Shown in pieces: positions 31,109 through 44,089 of a stretch of DNA of 64,000 bases (position 1 is the first letter of the stretch; each line of letters begins with the position of its first letter). The position numbers and the translations under genes are program-made. The notes beneath the pieces were generated by a model. It ran no database searches. It worked only from the letters and a program-made list of their open reading frames with translations, and was not told the DNA's origin. The DNA is from Turnera subulata (taxonomy: Eukaryota > Streptophyta > Magnoliopsida > Malpighiales > Passifloraceae). The stretch lies in contig JAKUCV010003074.1 of NCBI GenBank assembly GCA_028386065.3, forward strand, positions 1-64,000, read 5' to 3'.

Positions 31109-32825
31109 ATGGCTTTGCTCATATTGTTACTAGCCCTTCCTCTCTTCTTGTTTCTTTTCAAGAAATATAAAAGCAGTAAAGAAGTTCGTCTTCCTCCGGG
31201 TCCAAAAGGTCTTCCTTTAATAGGCAACTTGCACCAGCTTGACTCTTCCAACCCTCAGAAGTATCTATGGGAGCTTTCTAAGAAGTATGGCCCCCTCATG
31301 TTCTTGAGACTCGGTTTTAAGCCAACCTTAGTGGTTTCTTCAGCCAAGATGGCTAAAGAGGTTTTGAAAACATACGATCTTGAATTCTGTAACAGGCCTC
31401 TCATGACTGGCCCGACAAAGCTTTCCTATAATCGCTTAGACTTGGCTTTTGCACCATATGATGATGCTTATTGGAGGGAAATGAAAAAAATATGTACAGT
31501 TCATCTCTTCAGCTCAAAACGAGCTCAAAATTTTCGTCCTATAAGAGAAGAAGAAGTTTCTCTACTGATTGGAAATATATGCAAGTCAGCTTCAGCTTCT
31601 AAACCATTCGACTTGACTGAAGCAATGATTTCTCGCACTAGCAACACTATTTGCAGGATTGCCTTTGGCAAGAAGCTGTCCAAGGATGGAGGCAGTGAAG
31701 GAGCAAGATTTCAGGAGCTGCTCAAAGAAACCCAGGCCTTGTTTGTAAGCTTTTATCTGTCGGATTATTTTCCTTACATGGGTTGGGCTGATAAGATTAC
31801 TGGACTGGTTTCTCGTCTTGAAAAGAACTTCAAAGAATTTGATGCTTTCTACCAAGAAATCATTGATGAACATCTTGATCCAGAAAGACCAAAGCCAGTG
31901 CAGGAGGACATACTTGATGTGTTGCTTCAAATGCTCAAGGATCGATCATTCAAGGTTCAGCTAACCTTCGACCATATCAAAGCAATTCTCATGGTAAAAT
32001 ATGTTCTCCCATTAGTGATTCTTAGTTTCTCTCTACGTACTTTAAGGACAAGTGAAATTTTTTATTCTCGCACTCATTAGTAAGATCATGGTGTTTTTTT
32101 CAAAAAAAATTAAGAATTGTAAAATTGTGGTGTTTAGTTTGGCATGTAAAACATATTTATTCCCACTGTGTGACTGATTTCTTATTAAATGTTTATTTCT
32201 TCCTTCTTCGATTGACTTCTATATTTAGCTATATATAGTGTTTTTACTAATTAGCTTAAAATGGTTCCAGAATCTATTTGTAGCTGGAACAGAAACAAGC
32301 ACTGCCACGGTGACATGGGCTATGAGCTTTTTGATGAAGAATCCTGATGCCGTGGAAAAAGCTCAGAAAGAAGTTAGAAACTTAGTTGGGAACAAAGGCT
32401 TCGTAAATGAAGATGACATTGAGCAACTTCCGTACCTGAAAGCTATAGTTAAAGAGACACTGAGATTGCAACCACCAGTTCCCCTGTTGCTGCCCAGAGA
32501 AACAACCCATCAATGCAACATAGGAGGGTATCAAATACCACCCAAAACTTTCGTTTACGTCAACGCATTGGCAATCGGGAGGGACCCTGAGTCTTGGGAG
32601 AATCCATTACAGTTCAATCCGAACAGATTCTTGGATAGTTCTATTGACTTTAAAGGACAAGATTTTGAGCTTATACCATTCGGTGCTGGTCGAAGAATCT
32701 GTCCCGGTATGCCCATGGGAATTTCCAATGTGGAGCTTCCACTTGCTAATCTTCTCTACAAATTCAATTGGAAATTGCCCGATGGAATGAAGAGAGAAGA
32801 TATAGATATTGATCATGTGTTGCCC
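31109..32825 (+). CDS. CYP83B1-like cytochrome P450 (copy 4), 3' end missing at a gap
   Basis: Exon 1 is 31109-31993 (295 codons) and exon 2 starts at 32271 after a GT-AG intron, in the same phase as copy 3. It stays open to the N at 32826. 480 residues are visible; by comparison with copy 3, about 19 C-terminal residues are lost. Present are the anchor, PPGPKGLPLIGNLHQLD, helix C with YWREMKK, the standard I-helix AGTETSTAT (residues 300-308), the ETLR motif, FNPNRF and the haem loop PFGAGRRICPG. A one-residue insertion before helix C (YDDAYW against YDTYW) is the only oddity. Unlike copy 3 it keeps the acid-threonine pair, so it is the better candidate for an ordinary oxygenase. The sequence after the N is retrotransposon leader and does not belong to the gene. 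Confidence 0.88.
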
Positions 32826-32826
32826 N

Positions 32827-33238
32827 CCGGCGGCGCGTCCTGAGGCGGAAGGAGACGGGAAAGGCGCCGGTCAGTCGACGACGGCGAGGGAAGCACACCG
32901 GTGGTGGCTGTGAGACGGGAGACGGCATGAATCCGTTCACCATGAACAGTAACAATGAGCTCGGGTTGGCTGCTCAACTATTCATCATCTTCCTTTGTGC
33001 CGGTTTTATTTCTTGCTTCGGTAGAGACTTCTTCGTGCTGATAACGTGTTAAGAATTAAGTGTTTCAGTAGGAAAAACAAATGAAGAAAAGTAGAGGAAA
33101 AGGGAAGGGATGAAGTGCCAAGGAAGAGAAGCTCAGTTCACTCAACCCTTTTATTCATCACTGAGGTTATATTTATATACATTAACAGTGTAATGTTAGG
33201 TTATACAGTGACATTCACAATTTACACGTTTTATAACA
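32827..33238 (-). mobile_element. copia LTR and leader fragment, relative of element A
   Basis: The piece 32827-33046 is a GC-rich leader like 12750-12994, with the same TTCGTGCTGATAACG primer-binding-like end. It is followed by a 192-bp LTR (33047-33238) that begins TGTTAAGAATTAAG and ends CGTTTTATAACA. The LTR ends resemble those of element A but the interior differs, so it is a separate family member. The left part is cut off by the N at 32826, and no second LTR is in the window. Confidence 0.75.
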
Positions 33239-34254
33239 ATTCTGATTTTTAAAAAAAATTACATTTATCTAATTAGTAGGTATCTGCTAAGTAGAGTTAA
33301 CAAAAAAATTGAGAAGTTTGGACATATCCGACATTTTTTTTGCCGAGATGGACCCCTACAAATCAGACATAGAGTGGACATCCTCTTTTTTACTATGCAA
33401 CAAATTTAAATATATTTCATGTAAAGCAATTTAGATGTGTTCCTCAGTTTACATTCTTTTACTAGGAGGGAAGAGAAAACAAGGGTTGCTATTGGATATA
33501 GAGCATCTTGTAAAGATTAATTGCTCATGTTTTGCGTTTTAAGGTTCCATTCTTTTAAATAATTTGTCAAACAGTAATTCATACTTATGGATCCATTCCA
33601 CCAGTCTGCTCCTTTAAGCGTGGACTTCCAATGGAAATACTAAGTATAGTCAAAACTAAGTATTGCCCAGAACAGGAAGTCAGGAACTACGAAGAAGCAT
33701 GCTTCACATTACCCAGTATGCTTCATAATCAAAAACAATATTTACAGAGAACGAGCACGGCTGGAATGGATGATGCAGGGAGAAAGAGAACAGGTACCTA
33801 ATGCAAGTATGCAACAAGAGCCACGTGAAGCCTGGTTTCAAGAAGCATTCCAGTGTCGATGAATTTCCCTGTTGCCAGCAAATTTTGCAGAGGCAGTAAA
33901 AGACATCTTCACTTAATCGCCTACAGGGATGAGAAACAATATCCTATTGCTTTCGCATGGAAGAATGAAATAAGTAGAACTCAGATGAACAATGGAATCC
34001 GAAAACTTCATTCAATATAAAAATTTGGTACAAGCTGCCATCCGAATCATTTTCCAAGTTTTCTCCCCAAACTCCACGTCCCCCAAGTCCCCCCACCCCC
34101 AACTCATCCAGGAAGTGTGGAGGCCATTTGAAGATAGGAAATGTTAGAAAAAAAAAATAAAAAGAATTACACATTCAGCAGCCAATGTATGTTAATTGTA
34201 CACTTCTCCGTGATGAGAAAACAAAATTTTGGATTAGAACCAGGAATATGGAAG
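33239..34254. other. Intergenic DNA and RCC2 3' flank
   Basis: No gene. The last 300 bases should hold the 3' untranslated region of the RCC2 homologue on the minus strand. AATAAA-like signals occur on that strand near 34010 (TTTATATTGAATG region). The rest is AT-rich and featureless to me. Confidence 0.4.
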
Positions 34255-37200
34255 TCATAACTTACGAGGCCTTCCTCTTTTCCCTGGTATTTTTTGGGAT
34301 GAATCTGCACTCTTATTTGCAGATGGAGGCCGACCTCTCCCTCTCCCACCTTTTCCACCAGATGCAGACTTATTTGCACCTTTAGCTTGACCCCTACCAG
34401 AAGCCTTTCCACCCCGCTTACTCTTCTGTTCTGCCCTACCATTGACATGTTCCTCACTGTTGTCAGTTTCATCACCGCTGTTCACTTCGTCTTCAGATTC
34501 TGATGAATCTTTGGACTTCCTCTTCTTGGAATTATCAGCAGTTTGTTTGGCACCTGGTTTAGCAGCTTTTGTTTTGCCATCAGGTTCCTCACTCACTGCA
34601 CATAGGTGCCAGGTCAAATTCCCAAAACATTCACATATGGAGACAAAATATTATCTTATACTAAAGAATCTAAGATGCTTAAATTGCACAAAAGAAACAA
34701 AGCTCGGTCAAAATTGTTCAAAGTAAGCCTAAATGAAAATTTGCCCCAACAGAAGGCATGCATAAGAGCCAGAAGTTATCTAAGCAGACAGGTTGGAAAA
34801 TAAAGCAATTTGTTAAGAATTGCCATACCTTCACCAGTAGCTTTGCCGTCATAGACATCAAGCTGTTGAAAACAATACAAATCAGAAACATATACAAAAA
34901 TTCAAACAATAGCGGCTATTATATAGCACAATTAGATTAAAAAAAGGTGAATAGATGTATGTGGGCTTGGTTTTAAGGACCAACTTGGAATCTTGGATCA
35001 TCATTCAAGGCCAGTAGGAGAGGCTTCTTTCCTCTTTTCTTATGGAAAAACTGATTTTAAGATGATTCCTAGCAACTAGAATCCTATGAACAATTCGTAA
35101 GCACTCATGTTTTGTTAAGATATGTAGGAACCAAGTGTATAGTCAACTAAGAACACAACTTTTATGCAAACCCATAATGGTTCCAAAAGAATTGCCATCA
35201 GTCGGTGTTTCCTGAACAAATTTCCAACTTGAAGAAAAAGCTAAGTATTCAGAAAATTTAAGTGACATGAGGCAGCTAACAATTTTAAGACTTCAAAAAC
35301 TAACTAGATTTAGAAGAGCCACTGAGCTCTCCTATTCTCTAATTTCTAGCCTGAGGTTTGAGCAGGATTCAATCACAGATGGCAGTATTAAACACAAGTG
35401 ACTTTGCCATGCCAAGCCAAACACCAAAAGGGAAATCAACTATTGAAGATAGAGGATTCAAAGATAGATTTTTTTTAGTATATAGATAGATCAATAAAGG
35501 ATGAAGCAAAACTATTATTAATATTACACTTTTTAAATTCAGCAAAAAGATGGCATTTCAACTGTCAAAACAAAGATAAACCTTCTTCAGAGGATTACCT
35601 GATCAAGGCGATCTCCAATATTTGTTCTATCAACAATCACCATCGAATGTGCCATACCACATGCGACACTAGAGAAGGAAGTAACCAGGGGTAAAGATGC
35701 CATGCAAGCAATCATTTCTGCAGCATATCCAAATTGAAAAAATTACACTATGCTACTCACCCAAGAACGTGCATGCCCTCAAGAATATCCACTTTTTTGG
35801 GCACAGCAGAAGACCTGAAATGCAAAGAAAAAAGTAACAAGTTAATTGTGATAACAAGGCATAGAAGCTTGGCTTAAATAAAGCAGTGCAACATACATAC
35901 TTTTGTCCATTAGGACCATATCCCAACTCGCCATGTTGGGCATGGCCCCAACTTATGCAGGAATTATCAGCACCAACAAAGTGATGCATGCCTCCAGAAT
36001 CCATGCAACGAAGGTTCCAACCACTGTATGCCCAAAGCAAAGGAAAATAGCTTTAAGTGATGTGATTACGATAAAAATAGCAGTGAAACCGCATATGCGA
36101 CAGATTCAAGAAAATAAAAGAAATAATAAAATGCAAAGATTTCAACCACTTTATATACCTAAAAAAACTGAAATTATATTATCACAATAATGATTGGGGC
36201 CAGGAAAAAAGAAACGAGAAGTAACAAATAATTGCCAAACCCAGATAAGATCAGGAAAGGAGTTCAAACTGCATCCAAAAAGAGTCCTCAAGTTCATAAG
36301 ACATATTATGAAGTTTCCTTGGATAAGGAGACTATACCCAGCTAACACTAGAAAAGAGTGATCATGCAAAATATAACACCCACGGTTCAGTAACATCAAT
36401 GGGAGCAGATTTAACTAAATTACATTAATGAGAACACGACAGCCTCCTTGATTGAAGATAAAGACAACAGCAAAACTAGTACGTTAGAGGTCGTTAGCCA
36501 CAAGTTAGATGTACAAAACAACTTTAAAAGCTATGATCTAGTCTCTATTTAAAGCACAATTACCTGAACATAGCAGCAGTTGAATAAATAAAATCTAAAA
36601 GTAAAATCAGGGTACTTTTACGATGTAACTTTGATTTCTTATGCTTCACTTGCAATCTTTCTTAAAGCAGGGCAGCCTACATATCTTTGGGTTCTGTACA
36701 ATTCAATACGATATTTATGTGTTGAGATCTCATAGTAGCTCCATAACACAATGGCTTTGCTCATATTGTTACTAGCCCTTCCTCTCTTCTTGTTTCTTTT
36801 CAAGAAATACCAAACCACTGAAGAAGTCCATCTTCCTCCGGGTCCAGATTTAACAACTTTAAAAGCTATGATCTAGTCTCTATTTAGAGCACAGTCACGT
36901 GAACATAGCAGCAGTTGAATACATAAAATCTAAAACTAGAATCAGGGTATAAGCATAAATGTGCATTAATAATAGGGGAAAGGCAAATTTGCCCCCAAAC
37001 AGACTTGGTTATCAATTAGGTCCTTCAACAATAAACTTTCACAATCGACTCCCACAGCTCATTCAATCCCAGTTCCATCATGCATTGCTCAATTTCTAAA
37101 GCCTAGTACAAACCACCAAGTAAATCCATTTTTGCATAGAGGACGATTAAACGATAAAGTAAATATAAGTCCAGTCCATTATACAATTTCCAGAACCATC

Positions 37201-40200
37201 ACTAAGAACTGAGGTAGCTTAAACTACATAATTCACAACTCCAGCACTGCATCAGGTAACAAGAAAGAATTAAATCAAACAAATACTGCACTAGTAATTA
37301 CATATAAACACACCAATTAAAAGGTGGCACAAAACAAAAGCAACACAACTAAATAGGATTCAGCAGGCATACATAAGGCAATGGTAATATAATAGTGGCA
37401 TGAAGAATAACCTTAAATCCATGAGAGGCTTAGGATACATCCAGTCATCACCAGTATTCTTTATTTTGCCCCACATATACAGCTGTCCACCTCCTGGGAA
37501 GCGATTAGATATTCACAGTAAACTCTAATCAGTACATACAGCAGTAACACAAGATTTAGTTAGCCAATTCCAAACTCAACCAAAATCAGCAATTATTCAG
37601 ATCTTGTGGACAACAGCCAGTGCCAGGAGCTCATGCATCAGCATACACATGATAAGGACTATTTCATTTAACCAAAGAGCAAAAATTCATTAGGAGAGTG
37701 GGGAAGAAAGCAAGAAGGTTGGCGACCATATAACTGATTATAAGAAATGTGTGTCAAATAGAGCTAAATGCATGGCACTAATGACATAAATACTGCAATA
37801 AGGAAAAAACTGATGTTCCTATGCATATAAGCCAGTCCAAGTATGCATATTAATGTGTATTAGGTATTCACACAAAAGAAGGAAGGAACTGGAGATTTGC
37901 AAAAAAGAAGAGCATGGCACAAAAACAAAACAGAACTAATGAAATGATTCAATCAGCAGGAAAGCCAACTCACAACCAGAATAAGGAGAGATACACAAGA
38001 CAGAAGCACCGAAATTTTCCACAAAGTAGTTAAATTTTGTAGAAAACAAGTTGCAGAGAGACCATAAAACATGGATGTGTGTAGGTAATCTGCAGCCTAA
38101 ATGGAGAAGACTAACCAACTCCAAATATTAGCATGTGCTAGAGAGTTAACTGAAGAGGAACAAGGCCAACAGAAGAGAATAACAGCCATTCCATATTCAA
38201 CAGATACAACGAAATGTTCAAGCCCTGCACATTTAAATAAAACTCTAAATCCCTACCTCTTTTTCCTAAGTTTATTTTTGCAATTGGATCCACCAAGTTC
38301 AATCTCACACCCAGCATTAGCTGCTTTCCCACATAACCTGGCAACTTATTTCTTACTCTCCAGTTTCTAAAACAACCTTAACATCTTCTCTTCAACATTA
38401 ATTTCATTGATAGACTCTATACATCTTGAGAAACTTCAGAAACATAATGAATATACCATGGAAGTAACCAACAACACTTGCCCCGATGAACAAAGTAAAG
38501 AGATGATACCTGCAGTACAGGCAGAATTCACAGAACCAGCTGAAACAATTGCGTTTTCAGGTAGAACATTGTTCCTCTGAAAGATATCGATGCGACGAGG
38601 AGCCCACTCATCCTTCTGTTCTCTATGTCCAAGTCTATAGAACAACCATCATGAGAAGAAACAGAAGAAAGAAGCACCATGTAAGAAATTTGAAACTGTC
38701 AAAGATATATGCAGTTACAACTTCTTTTGTTGCATACAATAATGTGCATTAAAAACAACTAGGCCAAATAAAAGAAAAATACAAACCTTCCATAACCACC
38801 AAAGCCCCACCTGAACATCAAGAATCACAAAAAAAATTACACTTCCCGTAGAATTGTATATGATAAGAAAAAGAGAAGCAAATTTGTGCTGAATCGAATA
38901 CACAAAGGAAACGAGATAACACTCACGTGTAAACGAAGCCCTTTGAATCAACAGCCACTTGGTGCCCACAAGACAAGTGAGTAAGTTTAAGAGATAACAT
39001 CACGATGAATGACAAATTGAGGAAAGAGAGAGACCAGAGGAGGCAGAATAAAAGAGCTCATATAGGAAGTCACCTGTATGATTTGTTCCACAGGCAACTT
39101 TTACTATAGTTTCTCCAGAAAGAGAAGCTATTGCCCTTGGGCGTGGCTGGGCTTCATAAGCAAGTCTGACCGAGCTATCTTTGGTATTGTACTGAAGCAA
39201 AAAGTTATAACAAGATTCATGACTAAAATACACCTTATTCTGACAAGGTTTAATTGAAAACAAGCTAAGCATAAGGCCTTCCACAATACATACATCTGAA
39301 AACAGGATAGTGACAAGCTAATTTAAATTTGCACATTAAAAGCAACATCTTCTCTATGTATTGCATGCACCATGACAATTAAAGCTCAACAGTAAAGTTA
39401 TAAAGTGCATGAGATTAGATATGGTAGCATTCATAGTGGATAAAATATATTTCCTTGGACTGCTTGTAGTGATGAGTTGAAGGGACTCAAAGTATAAGCT
39501 CTGAAATATGGAAAGCCTGGACAAATAAAGGAGTGGCAAAATCAAAGGGAATCTTAGTGGCATTTTAAACAAGTATGGTTATTTGATTTTTATTTGCTGG
39601 ATAACTGTCATGCATCATGCCGACTCCCAGATAGGAAATAGTGCTGTCCTCCCACTTAACAGCACAGCAAGCCACATACCAAGACTGTGATGTGTGGTAA
39701 TTTTTTGTGGCTGGCACACAGTCATGTTTAGGTCATCACACAGATTCAAGGAAAAGTAAGAAGAAGGACCACAAATCACAAAGTGTAGATGAAACACTCG
39801 GGCAACACCGATAGGAAGTATTTTGCTTCATCATACCTCATTATCCGTCCCATGTCCAAGCTGACCATATTGTGGAAGGCCTGCAGTTCTAGAAATCAAC
39901 AAACAATTGACAATCAGCAAGCAATCTGAGTTAATCGATAAGTAGAAGATGTGTGAGAAAGAACTAAGAAATAAATTAGAACTCAAACAAAACCAAAGGC
40001 CATACAGTATGGAAGATCCTTCAACAGAAGATAGCCACACTGTGAAATCAGCTCCACAAGCAGTCGTTTTAACATCGGAAACAAGACAGCGAACAGGAGA
40101 TGACTCAACCTCTACAAAGAAATAATCCAAAATCTCAAGTCATAAGTTTAATATACAAAGGAGCATATATTCATATTGATATATTGGAACACAATTTCAT

Positions 40201-41299
40201 TAAAATCCATATGTCATAGTAAAGGAAGACTTAAGCATGCTGTTGCTTTACACAAAGCCGCTCAAGGAAAGAAACATCATGCAGCATGCCCTTTGATAAG
40301 CATGCATACATTCGATGCGACTTTCTCAAGTAGAACGAGCACAAGTGATATCAAATTTCTTCAACATTTCAAAGTCAACTTAAGGAAATGGGTTTACCGT
40401 TTCTGACAGAACCAGAACCCAATTGCCCGTGTTTATTCCATCCAAATGCTAGGGATTGACCGTCATCAGTGACCACAACTGTGTGGCTCCTCCCTGCTCC
40501 GGCTTTGACAATTTTATACCTTGAGAACAAAACCCAGTAAAATCAGCCACCAAAACATGGACTAACAGACAACTCTCTGTTCTACCTGTATTTGACATCA
40601 GCAATGCAATATAACCGAGGAATAGAATACATAGGTTAAAGAAATCCATGTAAGGAGAGAAAGCAAAAATCAAATGAGAAAAAAAAAAACTCTTGGTAAA
40701 ATGTTCCTTACAAACTCCACTTACTTCGAAAGATCAGAAACAATAGTTGGCCTGTCACGCTGAATCCGGTCTCCGTGGCCCAGCTGCCCTTTCTACACAA
40801 ACAACCGAAAGCAACTCCAAATTAACACTGACAGGCAGCAAACGGCCACCAACTAAAACAATGCAGTAAAAAAACTAAAAGCAACTCCACATTTCCATAA
40901 GCCGGAATTTCGAAACAAACCTCGTTCCTTCCCCAAGTATAGCAACGCCCATCAACGTCCAAAGCCACACAATGACATGACGCTGCAACAATAGCATCAC
41001 ACATAAACGCCAGTAACAACAGTAACTGCAACCCAAAACGGGTCTATAATTCCAAAAAAAAAAACACAAAACGCACCAAAAGGACGCGTTTAATAGGAAA
41101 TCCTACCGGCACCAGAGGCAACGAAGCGAATGTCGACTCCTACGAGGGGGCGAAGGCGGGTGGGGGCGACCAAGTTGCCTTCCTGGGCGCCTTTTTTGCG
41201 GCCAACGATGTCCCAACACGTGGCGCCGCAGAACAACAGCTCTCCTCCTCCTTTCCCTTCCTCTTCTGCATGCTTCTTCTCCGCTTCAACCGCCGACAT
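34255..41299 (-). CDS. RCC2 homologue (RCC1-repeat beta-propeller protein)
   Basis: I could assemble 16 exons that all join in frame at GT-AG sites: 41299-41107, 40982-40921, 40792-40725, 40519-40398, 40111-40006, 39888-39837, 39191-39074, 38957-38927, 38810-38787, 38634-38510, 37493-37412, 36023-35901, 35814-35761, 35668-35599, 34862-34829 and 34595-34255. They total 1605 nt, 534 residues. The start MSAVEAEKKHAEEEG is followed by GELLFCGATCWD. RCC1-type repeats follow (CYTWGRNEKGQLGHGD, FGWNKHGQLGSGS, YGQLGHGTDNE, TWGFGGYGRLGHRE, SWGHAQHGELGYGP), which build a seven-bladed propeller. The tail is acidic, then lysine- and glycine-rich, with AT-hook-like GRGRPP and KRGRPRK, pointing to the nucleus. 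The family includes animal RCC2/TD-60, and the plant member is poorly characterised. Exon 9 is only 24 bases. Intron 11 contains a P450 fragment. Confidence 0.93.
36518..36949. repeat. 97-bp intron duplication flanking a P450 insert
   Basis: The segment ACAACTTTAAAAGCTATGAT...ATCAGGGTA occurs at 36518-36614 and again at 36853-36949 with a handful of differences. Between the two copies lies the P450 5' end. Both copies are in RCC2 intron 11, in the same orientation. Confidence 0.88.
36615..36852 (+). pseudogene. P450 5' end captured in an RCC2 intron
   Basis: About 175 bases of the P450 promoter and leader (CTTTGATTTCTTATGCTT, then ATATCTTTGGGTTCTGTACA) are followed by an ATG at about 36751. 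The first 32 codons (anchor, KKYQTTEEVH, LPPGP) are open. They stop abruptly at the PPGP hinge, where the duplicated intron sequence resumes. It is closest to copy 4 in the leader. The fragment is antisense to the RCC2 transcript and would be removed by splicing. Confidence 0.9.
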
Positions 41300-44089
41300 T
41301 TCCGGCTCAGTGGTGTTGGTGGCCGGGGGGAGGTGGGGGCGGATCTAACGGCTAGTATTTGAAAAAAGCCGCGGAATGAGCGGGTGCGATGGGGCTGGGG
41401 TTGGCGGGAAACAGGGGGACTAACGGCTAGTAGCAGAGATCGTGGGGGGCGATTTCAGGGGTTTTAGTAGGGAGAAGGAAGAAGAGCAGAGAGCGAAACC
41501 CTAATCCAAACTGGAAGGAAAATAAAAAGGGACGCAAAGGAAAAAAATGAAAAAGAATGGACTTAAGTTTGTTTGTTTTGCTTTTTCTCTCAATGGAATA
41601 AGCGTTTATCCATTAAACCTATATATAAATTGGTTTGGAGAGAGTAAAGAAGGCATCGCAAAGTTCAAAATAATAAATTTTTATTAATTAAAATTTAATA
41701 ATAAAAAAAAAGAAACGAAAAGCGAAAGCAGGCATGGCTAGATATTATTGCTTTTCAACCAATTGCAGTACGGAAAACATCTTATTGCTCTGCCCAATAA
41801 AGACACCACCCCATGACTGAAGTAGCCCAGACATCGAACGGTGGGATTAATTAATATATAAACCAAATACTTTTATTGTTTTTCTGATTTTTGTTCGGCG
41901 GAGTTGGGTTATCCAATCTACAAATAGTTGGTGGGTTAGTCAACGAGAGAGTGTTTACAGGATGTGTTTGGAAGATTTAAGATATTTCCAATTCCCACCA
42001 AGAAAAAAAAAACTAAATTGGACTCATTCGGGTCGGGTCGCACACTCGATTATGATGGATGACTATTTCGATAGGGATTTTCTAGACTCAAATTCGAAAC
42101 ATTATTTAAACGGAACCAAGCCACTTATCATTTTAACCAAGCCAGTAGTGAAAAAGTTCATACTTCTAGCCTGGGTATTACGTACCTAAGTTACTAGTGT
42201 ATTTAAAAATTCCTCAGTTGCACCTTGCGCGCTTGCCTAGCAGGGGTTTATTCTTCTTTGTTCTTGAGACTCAGCTTCTTGTGTAAGCGTGTGGCAAAAA
42301 ACAATGGGGATTGTCGCTGGCAATGGTAGCAGCGGTGACGGCGAAGGATTGGGCGATGGAGACGATGCCGACAAAGATGACGACTTGAAAGACAAAATAA
42401 TGGTGGGTGGCAGTGGCAACGGCCTTGATGTCGGCGACGGCAACGCCAACAAACATAAGTGAAGTCTTTTTGTGTTGGAACATGTGATTAAGTAGCTGTG
42501 GGTTTTGGTGTATCCTTCTTGCCTTGTAGTGCTATATGACATAAAGGATGGAAATGAAGCCAAATCTCGAATCCTATATTATCTGGTAAGATATTTAAAA
42601 TCCGTAGCACTAGAGTGATTTATTGACCGCATTCATGTACTCCGCAGATAAGAATGGTTTTTTATGCTTGCTCCGACTTCCATCTCAACATGCTCGTATT
42701 GTTATGGAATATTCGATAATATACTTTTTCTTTATTTTACATTGTGTATGTTAATACTCGTTGCTATCCTTTAAAATTAGAAAAAAATTTCATGTTGAAA
42801 TTCTTATATACATAATTTTAATTAAATAATAAAAAAGAATAATTACGTAAACATAATTCAAATTAACCATAATACATATATTTTGATATATATCGCAACA
42901 ACTATTCTTTAATGTGTTACTAATTGATTTGTAAATACCAACCATTTGAAAACAAAATTCCAACTAATTGTTGGATCAAATAGTGAGCTGAGGCGTTGTA
43001 GAAAAAATAGTGAACAGCCTCAGCCTCAGTGTGCACACATTTTATCATATTTTGCCTTAGTGTGATTATAATCTATATACTATATAAAATCACCAATTCT
43101 AAAAAAGCCAACATATTAACCCAACTATCCTCAGGCGATTTGAATAAGATCTCTAATATAGAGGGCGATTTGAAAATATCAAAAGATGTTGCCAAGCTGG
43201 TAAAGATATCTAAGCCTGAGCCTTCGTCTTGGTATCGGGCCATATTTTCCAATATCATTGACAGCCCGGTATGTTTTATTTCTTTACTTTTTATTTTTTT
43301 TTTGTTTTTCTTCCTATTTGGATTGATCCGGAAGAGATCAATAATAGCTTGTCATAAAAAAGAAACTTTGAAACCAAAGCAAGCCATTTTGTTCTTAAGC
43401 ACTTAAAATTTTACAAAATCCAAGGGAGAGTAAAAATTTGAGTGCTATTATCTTTCCTCTCACCAATCTAGTTGCTTTTGAACTTTAGTTACATTTTGTC
43501 ATCTATGATAATGCATGGAAGGTATATTAAAAAGATAATTTTGTAAAGACATAGAACTTGAGTATTTCCAAATTAAATAACAAAACAATGATGGAATTGA
43601 AGCTCTTTTTCTAGAAGAAATAGGGGAAAATTGGATGGTTTAAAACATGGGAGGATCAGAAAATACATTTACTCGACCCCATGTGAAGCCAGGGTTTGAG
43701 GACCAATGTAGGGCTCTTCTTTCTTTAAGCCAACATCCTTTTTGGCATTTATTATTCTCATGTTTTTTAAAAAAAAATCAGAAAAGCTCTTGGGAATTTT
43801 TGGTGATAATAAGAAGACACATTAAAACTAGTAATGCAGGGTCTTGGTCCACTGGGCTGAAAAAGCTTTCACCGACTATCATTTATGGCTCACTGGGCCT
43901 CTCATTTAGGCCATTTTAGGTCAAAAGATAATTACCCCTACCCATAAGCGGCCCAAACAAAAAAAGGCCACAAATCTAAAATCCTAACCGTCCGATTAAT
44001 CCCTATCCCACCTCAACTATTATTGGAAACCACAAAATGCGATTATAAAACTGGCACACCCCCAAGCTGGTTCCTTTACCTAAAACCCT
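41300..44089. other. RCC2 promoter and intergenic region
   Basis: The bases 41300-41560 are the GC-rich 5' leader and promoter of the RCC2 homologue on the minus strand. The rest is mostly AT-rich without recognisable genes. Frames at 41962-42189 and 43029-43406 show no similarity I know and have AT-rich composition. A small aspartate-rich frame at 42304-42462 is listed separately. Confidence 0.45.
42304..42462 (+). CDS. Small Gly/Asp-rich frame of doubtful coding status
   Basis: A frame of 52 codons opens MGIVAGNGSSGDGEGLGDGD and continues DADKDDDLKDK, MVGGSGNGLDVGDGNANKHK to a TGA. The composition comes from GGC and GAT/GAC triplet-like DNA. It has no signal peptide, no domain and no partner gene. 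It could be a degraded piece of a longer gene or simple-sequence DNA. Confidence 0.2.
   Translation: MGIVAGNGSSGDGEGLGDGDDADKDDDLKDKIMVGGSGNGLDVGDGNANKHK

Noticed and set aside
19876..32825. A plant biosynthetic gene cluster
   Set aside because: All enzymes here are copies of one P450 family, with no terpene synthase, transferase or other pathway gene nearby. It is a tandem array, not a mixed-enzyme cluster.
34255..34617. A separate AT-hook protein gene
   Set aside because: The frame starts inside the last intron. Removing the intron at the CTATGTGCAG acceptor joins it in frame to the RCC1 repeats, so it is the tail of the RCC2 homologue.
41962..42189. A 75-codon frame after the RCC2 promoter
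   Set aside because: No domain, no start context, no splice-supported extension and no similarity that I recognise.
43029..43406. A 125-codon frame starting MCTHFIIFCLSVIIIY
   Set aside because: The hydrophobic and Phe-rich runs come from AT-rich DNA. The central ILTQLSSGDLNKISNIEGDL segment looks protein-like, but I could not tie it to a family or to flanking exons.
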